From contig CM063243.1 of NCBI GenBank assembly GCA_032158295.1, positions 2,392,232 to 2,456,231 on the forward strand: a stretch of 64,000 nucleotides of DNA. Reading direction: 5' to 3'. The notes below the pieces were generated by a model. The model searched no databases. It was not told the origin of the DNA and was given only the letters and a program-made list of their open reading frames with translations. This DNA comes from Pycnopodia helianthoides (taxonomy: Eukaryota > Echinodermata > Asteroidea > Forcipulatida > Asteriidae). Below, piece after piece: positions 55,290-64,000 of the stretch. Made by a program: the position numbers and the translations under genes. Within the stretch, counting starts at the first letter, position 1. Each line of letters starts with the position of its first letter.

Positions 55290-58200
55290 TTCAATCTAAT
55301 TTCATAAATCAAAGTTCGCTCGAGAGGTCTCTTATCCAGTCTCGTGTCGAGGCATCAGGGCTGATGAGAGTGGAGAAGGAGCCAGGTGCCTTGTGGGTGG
55401 TGCACTCGGTCACCACGTGGTGGACTGTCTGGGACGAATGCCCGCATATGTGCAAGCTGCGTCAGCTTGCATGCCCCAGCGGTGGAGGGTCTCTGCCACT
55501 CGAGCAATGCCGGAGCGGAGATGGTTCAGTCGCACCCATTGCTTGCATGGAAGGTCAGCACCGGGAGGGAGGGCTGTGCTAGGCGGTGGGCATGCAGACT
55601 GTAGGAGAGGGGGACCATTGTTGACCCGATCACCCCATGCTATCTCTGGGTTGTAGTCATCCGCTAGCACACGAGCAGCATGGCGAGAGAAGGGTCGGCG
55701 TGATTTGAGTCGCTGATAGTCTTGACCGTGTGCAGACACGCGGTTGTGAAGGAGGTGGTGTTGGTTCTCCTTTGCTGTTGTAGCGAGGGTCATCACGCGG
55801 GTTTCGCGCCTGATGTCAGGTGGCGCGATTCCAGAGAGTACTGGCAGGAAGGTTGTGTCCGTTGGCCGCATGCATCCGGTGATAATGCGCATGGTGTTGT
55901 TGAGATGCACGTCCACCTTCTTGGTATGGCTGCTATGACACCACACAGGCGCTGTAGACCAGGGCGAGTACACTGGTGCGCAATGTTGATGTTTGCCCTC
56001 CTCAGCTGGAGCCTGCCATACAGCGGATAAGTCCATTCCTGGAGTTAACCTTCTACTGGAGGGCGTCGAGATGGTATTTGTAGGAGCTCAGGGAGCGATC
56101 GAGTGTCACGCCGAGGTACACCGGGTGGTTCTTGTTCGGGAGGATGGCGCCTTCCACAGAGACTAAAAGTTGGTGTTTGCTGTCTCGGTTGTTCAGGTGG
56201 AAAGCTGTCGTGGTGGTCTTCGCTACGCTTAGCCTTAGTTGCCATCTCTGCAGGTAGTCGTGCAGCACCTTCATGTCCTGGTTGAGCGAGGTCTCCACAA
56301 CGTCCCAGCTCTTGTCTACGACTAGCAGGGCAAGATCGTCAGCATGCCCATACTGCCGTGATGTTGTTTGGGGGATGTCGCTGATATAGATGTTAAAGAG
56401 CGTAGGTGCGAGCGTTGAACCTTGCGGAACACCGTTGCGGAGATGTCGCAGGCGACTGACATGGCCACAACTGGTCCTCAATTTAAAGCTGCAGTTGGTA
56501 AGGAGCTCCATAATGAATGACATCAGGTGACAGTCAGGAAGCATGCAGTGTAGCTTCAGGTGGAGACCACGAAGCCAAACAGTATCGTAGGCGGCCGTCA
56601 GGTCCACTAGCACCACTCCAACTTCTGCTGCTCTTCGTAGCCCTCCTCGATGTCATCAGTGAGGAGGGTGATCTGGTCGGTGGTGGAACGGCCATGGCGG
56701 AAGCCAGCTTGTTGGGGAGGCAGCTGCGGGTCGATGATGGGGTTTATTCTTGTTAACGCTTGTTAAGGAGTAAACGCTCGAGAAGCTTCAGCAGCACGCA
56801 GTGGCGCCAGATTTTTGGGAATTGTAGACGTGACAGGCAGTGATTGTAAAATTTGCCTAGCCACTTCAGCATCGGAGCCCCACAGTTGATGACAAATTCA
56901 GGGGCAATCTGGTCGGGTCCTTGGGCCTTGTCGCTTTTGATCTTTTTTACTGCTGCAAGCATTTTCGCCTCCGTGAAAGCTCCAACGAGAGTTCTGTCGC
57001 TGGTTCTTTCCCCTTTCCTTCTGGTGGTGATCTCAGCATTAACCTCTCTGCTGATCTGCTTGTCCACATGCTGATGGTTGCCATTCTCGATGAGCTTGGT
57101 GGCGATTGCGTTGGCCGTGACTGGGCATGGTGGTGTCTTCCTGACGCGGCCAGTGAGGCGGTTAAATGTCTGCCAGGTTGCCCGACTGGAGTGGCTGAAG
57201 TTAATGGAGGACGTCGCAGACTCCCATCTTTCACGACGCTTTCTGTCCAGGGTCCCCATCAGATGTTCAGCTAGCGCTGTGTTGTTGTCGCCGGGTGCTG
57301 CTCCGATGAAGTCGTCGTACAGTAGTTGGCATTCATCGTCCCATGTTGGTATCAAGTTCTTCCTACATCCGCGGGGGATGGCAACTTTAGCAGCATCCAA
57401 GATTGCCGAGCACAAGGCTCCGTAGGCTAGGTCAGGGTTGCACATTGGGCTGGGCAGCTTGGAGGCTGCGGTATCCAGGGTGGTGGTAAACTTTTCCCAG
57501 TCTGCTTTACGGAAATTCCATCTTTTAACAGGCCGCGTCGGTATTGAGTTGATGGTTGCCGACGTCTCAACAACTGATGGTCGGTGTTGGGACCTTGGGA
57601 ATGGCATTAGGACTGTTACACTGGTGTTCTAACCTCCGAGGTTGACGAACACAAGGTCGGGGTTGGTTGTTGTGCCCCAGTGCCCAGCGTGCAGATCGGA
57701 AAGTACCCGGTTGTTTTGGGTCGTGCAGCAGGGTGAGGTCCGCAGAGGACGCCCAGTCTTCGAGGGTGGTGCCATCCGGATTGGTTGCGGTGTAGCCCCA
57801 GGTCGTGCTGTGGCAGTTAAAATCGCCTGCGTATGCATGGGCGCGGGTGCAGTGGTAGCGAGTCGGGGCAGCGTGGTGTGCCCGGCGGCTTGTACACATT
57901 CGTGATGGTAACTCCTTCCACACTTGTTGCTGTCCATTCGATGCCGCCAGCGTCGGGTTATGAGCACGTGACAGGTTGCCACTTTACCGTGCTGTGGACA
58001 AATGCTGTTTATGTACACAGCTAGATCAAAATCAGGTATTTGGAGCGTGTCAACATTCGTGGCATGGGTTTCTTGAAGCAGGATGACATTTGCTCTACTC
58101 TCCGTCGACAGATGTGTGATAACCTCGATTTTGGACTTTGAGATTCCTTCCACATTGAGTTGAAGCACTGTGGTCCCTCGAGTGGCAGTTACCGGGGGAC

Positions 58201-58342
58201 GCAACGTGGACGCTGACTTCTTTACCCCCAAGCCATGTTCCGCTACTTCCCCGCCAGGTGGGAGACTGTAACTCTTTGAACATCCCTGGCTATAACCCAG
58301 CACCAGCATGCGGAGCATTTTTTTTTTACAACCCCTGCACAA
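55290..58342 (-). mobile_element. Decayed non-LTR retrotransposon (APE endonuclease plus RT), jockey-like
   Basis: Read right to left. An AP-endonuclease-like part starts with TTVLQLNVEGISKSKIEVI and VILLQETHA (58170-58020), then AGDFNCHSTTWG (57825) after frame changes. A linker follows with KADWEKFTTTLD (57530) and SDKAQGPDQIAPEFV (56930). RT follows with VLVDLTAAYDTVW (56610), NGVPQGSTLAPTLFNIYISD (56430) and YGHADDLAL (56350). The C-terminal part has PPDIRRE (55820), RLNHLRSG and HRWGMQADA, then a Cys/His stretch CGHSSQTVHHVVTEC in another frame (55440). At least three frameshifts are needed and the catalytic YADD is HADD, so it is dead. No ORF1 was seen upstream; the 3' end near 55270-55290 is AT-rich. 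Confidence 0.85.
56053..56616 (-). pseudogene. Reverse-transcriptase fragment of the non-LTR element
   Basis: 187 open codons carrying RT blocks in order: VLVDLTAAYDTVW (catalytic Asp of the first block), FKLRTSCGHVSRLRHLRNG, VPQGSTLAPTLFNIY, YGHADDLALLV and HPVYLGVTLDRSLSSY. The first residue of the Y/F-A-D-D motif is His (codon 56346-56344), one transition away from Tyr. Confidence 0.88.
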
Positions 58343-61300
58343 TCCAAGCTAGTTGTGATAATCTTAACCCTCCTTACATGTACTCATGATAGTCACAGAC
58401 TGGAGGGTTACGAAGCAGGGTGCATAATAATCTTAGGCTGTTAGGTAATATGCAATTTCGACCATTTGAATTTGGTATTATCCAATTTTTATCAATGTTT
58501 CCATCAATTTCTGTCGGACTAGTGACCAGATTTGCGAAATTTTAACCACTTTCAAAAATAATAATACACATTCTAAGAACAGGGATTTGATCTTCAGTCT
58601 GTAATGAATTAATTACAAACACTAAAAAACATCATCAAGAAAATATTTGGCAGAAAAAATGGCAAATAAACCTACAAGAGATTGCCTGAATTGTCCATGA
58701 ATGGATGTGTGCGTCAACATGTATTTTTTTACCCTGCACTTCCAAGATCTGAACCAATCAGTGTAAACCAGACTCTGTGCAGGCAGTGGGTTAAGTGATA
58801 ACGGATTTGCACAATCTGCAGGTTAGGCTGCTGATTTTGTGGAATTTATTTATTGCTCTATCTGCAAATTGTCCTTCGTAAATAAATATGAGTATAGTGT
58901 GTACCCGTACCTACGACTGATCAGCGATGGTCAATGCGATGTAGTCAGAACTTGTTGCTGGTTCAAACCATAGGGGTTGCATAAGAATTTGGTATGTGTG
59001 CACAGCCACAATCATGGGTACACTTTTTGTTACAAAGACACCAAATGAACATCACATAAATATTGTGTAACTCTTTTCAAATCTGGTACTCGACAAACTC
59101 AAGTACTTTCTACTCTTCATTGACACAGCGCTGGTTAATTAATTTACAAACAACAATGAAAGAACTGTTACATCACTGGTTTTCAAACTGTTGTTCATAA
59201 CATGGACACGAAAAAAATGTGTACCCATGATTGTGGCTGTGCACATGTACATGTAACTAATTTTCCATGTACAGCCACTTCTGCCAGATTAGTGACCAGA
59301 TTTGCTCCAATTTTTACCAGTTCCAAAATTTTAAACGTATTTGGAAGAATACAGATTTGATCTTCTTAGTGTATTGTATTATGAAGCAATTTAGAACATC
59401 ATATAAAAAATATTTTTCAAAAGAAAAAAGGAGATTTACTGAATTGTTCACTTTGGTCTCTGTATAATAGCAGGAGGCTAGTGTCATCTGCGCATGTCAG
59501 GGCTGTATTCCTGTTGTGTGGACCCAGTCTTGAAATTTAATCTTGGTACAGTCGTGGCTAGCTGCTACATGTAGCTAGCTTACTGTGTCCATTACTGTGC
59601 ATTGATTGGTTGACTTGGTCTATAGAGATACCCCATGATTTGTCGTCTTTTACAACCGTACGTGACCTTCAAAACTACAAGTTGATGCCCGCATGGATTC
59701 AACTCGGGCATTCTTTGGTCGATTCTATTTTTCCCTGCAAAGTGTTTTTCCAATGATGTTGTACAGTGTGTCTTCTAAATTGCTTCATTATGCAATGGTG
59801 ATCTTATGCAATGGTGATCTAATCCGTGTCTTTTAAATGTGTGCTCAACCAGCCTTACAAAACAGCCACTTGGTGTGAATACAATTTAAGGCACTTTGTG
59901 CTAACTACAAAGTATTGAAATCATGACAAATTAGCCATACATAGTGCCAATCTACTTTGTATCTTTGGTCATTCCAGACGTTTTACTTTGTGTAAGATGT
60001 AGCTAAAAATATATATATATTGGCTCAGTTACCTGATCAAAACATTTGCTGGGTGGTGTAGTGCTTCTGCAGATTACCCTACATCTGGATCTTGCTGAAT
60101 TTAAACGCAAACTTTATGGTATAAAATCAATGTTCCTTGAGCGTAAGTTTTATTTCCACAATTCCTTTTCAATGTTAAAGGAATACTATGAGATCAAGCA
60201 CCAGTACCAGCAGCTGGTTCTCACAACCACAATTCGTTGGGTTCCCTTCCTATCTTGCCAACAATAAGGTGATCAACCACCACAATCTAGTGGAGACCAG
60301 ACTGGTTTGAACAAAGTGCCCAGCGTGAAGTGTTAAAAGATGTAAAGCAATTGTTTTGAGATAACCGGAATGGCGCCCTCTTATGGTCAAAGTATCATCA
60401 AATTGTTGCTGCAATTGAAGGAAAACAACATCAGAACCCTTTCACAAAATTATGTTTTTATTTTATTGATTGATTGATTTTATCATTTTTTTCTTTTTCT
60501 GTTTTACATTTAGGCTAGCTACAGACATGCCATTGTCAGATGGAGTTTACCTCTCCAAAAGTAGATACCTGATGTGCATGCTGCCCAGCTTCAAGATTCA
60601 ATGATGTCTTCTCCTTCAAAGGGTAAATTTGTCAACAACCATTTATTAGAGATGCATCAAGAGATTTTGGACAGTGATAAAGTAGTTAAAACTACTTTAT
60701 TTTTGGTTCTACACCGATGTGTGACAAACACTGTAGACCCAGTGCTTTTTTAGTTTTGCAAGTATACGGTGCTTGTCACACATTGGTGAAAGGGTAAAAC
60801 AAAAACTGCTGATATTGGTTAAAAGTGGGACCAGTATTTTCCTTACATGTAGATGAAAGGGAAAAAGGGTCATCTCAAGCTACCGTTGTGTTTCATTACT
60901 TACTCATTTATGTCAAAGCTAAAGTCAAGCATTATTGTGTTCTATGTTTGCATGATACAGTGAGGGTTGTCATGTCCACAGAGATCAAGCCATCAACCAT
61001 GTGTCAACCAAGTAGATGTCTTAGACCTGCAGTTGATAAGCTTCCTAACAATGTACTGTGAGTCAGGTCAATCTGTAGATGATATCTACCCATCACAAAG
61101 AGTAGATTCCTGAGACCTGCAAGTGTCCTATCATCAGCCCAATGTCTACCCATCACCAATTTAAATGTGTGGAGGTGACAACACAGGTATGTAAAATTCC
61201 AGTGCGTTGCAATACATTTTAACACTAACATCAAAAAGTTGGCTGTTTTTTTGGAGCACTGTAAAAACATGCCACAACACTCTAGGGACTTCATGCTGAG

Positions 61301-63120
61301 TGGTTATTTCTACAGATTGATTAGGCTCCTCCTCAAAACTATTCCAGGTGAGTTGCTTTAGCCACAAAGGATAAAGTACAAAGCTCATTTTATCCCCAAG
61401 TATGTTGACAGAGTCCCCACTGAGCAGTCTGTAGTTTGGCCAACTGATAAGGTCTCAGCCCTTAGGAATAGTTTTTAGATGGTACCTTACAGATATGAAT
61501 AACAAACATGTTTCTACTAACAAAGCCCGTTATAATTCACAATAAACATAGAATCTGTTAAACTTTCAAGATATCTGATATTCCTCCTCAAGACTGTTAT
61601 CATCTCAAGTTACACCATAAACCCAAGAATAGAATGTTTCTGCATCATAAGATGATAATATGTGAAAGAATCTGAGAGTTTGCTGAACTTCTCACATCTT
61701 TGTTGACCGAAAAAAACTCATCATTTTCGGCTTGAATATTATCATTCAGGCAAATCAGATCCGATGCAAATTAAAGTAGATGTAGGCTACTTTTGAAATT
61801 TACATTAAAACAAGATTGAAATTTCTAAAAAATAAAGTCAACATTGATGGCTCATTATATTTCATCGGCAAGGGCAAATTGATACCACCAGGGGGAGGGC
61901 CAGTTCATTTGACATTTTCCTGTTTTCATGTGCCCTAATGAGTTTCCACTACACAAATTGTTTTCCTTTAACCTTTCACAGCATGCGAAAGCTGATATAC
62001 TACAACCAAGTGTGTAGCAAATCACTTTCAGTACAATCTTGAAGGCTTCAGAGTTTGAGGAAAGCTACTCATAATAGAAACATCAATTGTCTTCAAGGCA
62101 TTCTACACAACCAGGATTCATGGATGAACAACCAAGCACCTTTATTGGGACCTGCAGTTAACAGACTTCCTAACAGTGCATGATGAGTCTGGTCAATGAT
62201 CTGCTCTCTCCTTAATAAAAGGCAAGGGAAACTCCTGAACATTAAAACTGTTGTTATTTCATAGATCTATCTTAGTTTCTTTTATAAAATTTAGCATCGT
62301 TTTCCCTGATATGCCTAAATTCCTTCAAAACTATCTTTCATGTACTACTTTGAAACTTTGGCTTTATTGTAAGGTGAGTTTACAGAAAACTATTGAAGAT
62401 AAAAATGTGGGTATTTAAAAAAGTTTTCCATGCCCACCCGCGGTTTTATTTTTCGAAACTTGTTTAGCTTCTTGAGTTACCATTTTTCCTTAAGAAATGT
62501 TGTTGCCACAATGAAACCCTGATTTGAGAAAGGAAAAACAACAATGGTTCTTAAAATTAGTTGTTAGGGATTTTATGTTGTCGTGTGAGAACATTGAGTA
62601 GGCACTCTCTATGATTCAAAGAAACCACGGCCAAAAATCTGTCGTGATACTGGTCTGCAGGAACCTTGGAATGCTTTGACTTACCTCCCATTGAGCCAAC
62701 TATTATGGCGAACAATGGTGGCAGCCTGTCCCTTCAACGGGACAAAGGTCTGGAATCTGGGGGTTATACAACAACCCCCAGAAAGGGATTTTACAAGGCA
62801 TGTTTTCCAGAACCTGTTGTCTCTCTTTGTTTGGTTGAAATGAAACGTATCACGGTAGGTGCCTCCCTCAACAGGCTACACACTGGAAAGTGCTGGTGGA
62901 TAAAAGCGTTAGCCGTCCGGCTGTCTGCAAAAGTTTGAGGAAAAACCAAAGTTGTTGCGGGTGTTAAAAATCGTTCGCCATAAGACCAAAGACTGTCCAA
63001 ACAAAATTTGCGGTTAAGACATCATCCTATGTGAAGTGGTTAACCAACAGTGTTATACTATTATGGAGCTTGAGTTAATGACATCATTTTCACAAATTTT
63101 CTTCTTTTTTCTTCTTTACA
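58343..63120. other. Region right of the retrotransposon, no gene recognised
   Basis: AT-rich with repeated segments: 'agtgaccagatttgc' with 'gatttgatcttc' occurs near 58520-58600 and 59291-59365. A TIR element lies at 58993-59250. A possible exon (60514-60625) follows a good pyrimidine tract and ends before GGTAAAT, but has no clear coding frame. The short open frames show no domain. Confidence 0.4.
58993..59250. mobile_element. 258-bp inverted-repeat element
   Basis: 'gtgcacagccacaatcatgggtacac' (58998-59023) is the inverse of 'gtgtacccatgattgtggctgtgcac' (59219-59244). The core is AT-rich and non-coding. Confidence 0.8.
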
Positions 63121-63121
63121 G

Positions 63122-63213
63122 GTCTGCCAGTCTCAAAAGAAATCTAACCATTAAAGTGTAGATGTCAAAGACCGTTAGCATGGAACTAAAGGAGCTGCAC
63201 TCTCCAGTAAAAG
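63122..63213 (+). other. Possible spliced exon with a start codon
   Basis: A strong pyrimidine tract and TTTACAG (63105-63121) precede it and GGTAAATC follows. Inside is an ATG at 63162 reading MSKTVSMELKELHSPVK up to the donor. The splice signals look real, but no family can be named and the downstream exon was not found. Confidence 0.3.
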
Positions 63214-63939
63214 GTAAATCCTAATTAGTAAAATTTTAATATCTACACCCAGTTCCAAATAAGCTCTCTTGCACTTGCAGAGCGCAGCCAACTAGTATGG
63301 ATTTTCCATATTTCATATGGAAATCAAACAAGTACGAATTTGTGTTTCAAATATGGATTTGGAAAAAGCCAATCACACTTTTAAGCCCTATTGTAAATGC
63401 ATTACAAACAATGAGTTTGTAATAGATAGCGGCGAATTTACACGCGTTTGCGTGCATATTTAGGTACCATAACTTATCATGCTGCGACATGCACTGAGAC
63501 ATGTCCACCACATCACACAGAGACACAATACGCCTTGTACAGCATACATTCTAAAGTACATGTCTCACAATGTCACCCACACACATGGCTTTTGTAGAGA
63601 CTGGCTCCGCAAATTGCGGTGTGATACACACAAACACAATTATTATAACTATTATTTTTTTTGTCTAGCCAAAAAAAAAATTCTTATTCTATTAAAGAAA
63701 ATACATCACCTCCGATACCATCAAATGCATTTACAATGCACATGCGCAAGCAACTCCGCTGAACAAAACAAAGCACCTCCCCTCGCACTGCACGTCCCAA
63801 GTGTACACGCGAAATACGCCCTTCTTTTTACAGCGTGCTATAGTGTCGGGTCGTATTTCTCTTGACTCTCAGTACAACGTAACGTTAATACACTATAGTG
63901 CAAGCAGTTTAGTCCAGTTTCCGGACACTTCCGACAACG

Positions 63940-64000
63940 ATGTCAGATTCATCCAAGGCAAAGAAAAGATCTTACAGGAAAGTGAAATGTAGATCCTGCA
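63940..64000 (+). CDS. Possible first exon of an unidentified gene (cut by window end)
   Basis: An ATG at 63940 (context acaacgATGt) opens 20 codons rich in Lys, Ser and Arg (MSDSSKAKKRSYRKVKC) with no stop before the window ends. Upstream, 63725-63800 is GC-richer with an NRF1-like 'gcacatgcgcaagc', as in housekeeping promoters. Too short to identify. Confidence 0.35.
   Translation, partial: MSDSSKAKKRSYRKVKCRSC

Noticed and set aside
55364..56030. Plus-strand open frames over the non-LTR element
   Set aside because: Antisense to recognisable RT and C-terminal motifs on the minus strand.

Overview
The window is animal nuclear DNA. Genes have short exons and long introns with GT-AG borders, there is no operon structure, and the sequence is crowded with degraded transposons, SINEs and foldback elements. 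The intronless secreted C-type lectin array, the repeat content and the two recognisable housekeeping genes point to an echinoderm, most likely a sea star. That placement is inference, because no database search was possible.

Layout. (1) 212-9120, plus strand: the 3' twelve exons of a mitochondrial 4-aminobutyrate aminotransferase gene (ABAT), with the 5' end lying left of the window. (2) 9.1-14.4 kb: ABAT 3' flank and repeats, including a tandem array near 11.5-12.2 kb, a 142-bp tandem array built from a tRNA-derived SINE head (12896-13610) and a second tRNA-like SINE head. (3) 14427-18183, minus strand: six exons of a TRMT61B-type mitochondrial tRNA m1A58 methyltransferase. Its terminal exon was not found. 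(4) 19.7-52 kb: a tandem array of single-exon C-type lectin (CTL) genes, all on the minus strand. Five are intact (21585-22094, 26087-26599, 36627-37127, 42779-43279, 50725-51234), two are broken (39374-39708, 46358-46819) and one is a tiny relic (19766-19793). Each was copied as part of a multi-kb unit that also carries a decayed downstream reading-frame block with a foldback element, a conserved proximal promoter and an upstream CT/GA microsatellite. Ty3/gypsy-like pol remnants (24.5-25.4 and 28.0-29.5 kb) and several MITEs are lodged among the units. (5) 52.6-55.2 kb: foldback elements and unassigned sequence. (6) 55290-58342, minus strand: a decayed APE-type non-LTR retrotransposon. (7) 58.4-64 kb: repeats and sequence without a recognised gene. 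A possible spliced exon (63122-63213) and a possible new gene start (63940 to the window end) lie at the right edge.

The most interesting system is the lectin array. The signal peptide and the first two thirds of the domain are nearly constant between copies. The calcium-site-2 loop that chooses the sugar differs: EPN in one gene, QPD in three, EPD in one and QPS in a pseudogene. The following loop, up to the constant WND motif, is the most variable part. This is the pattern expected of a birth-and-death family diversifying its ligand range, plausibly in innate immunity. The repeated flanks would favour unequal crossing-over and gene conversion, and several TTAA-type MITEs sit in one unit but are absent from the equivalent site of a sister unit, so they can be used to order the duplications.
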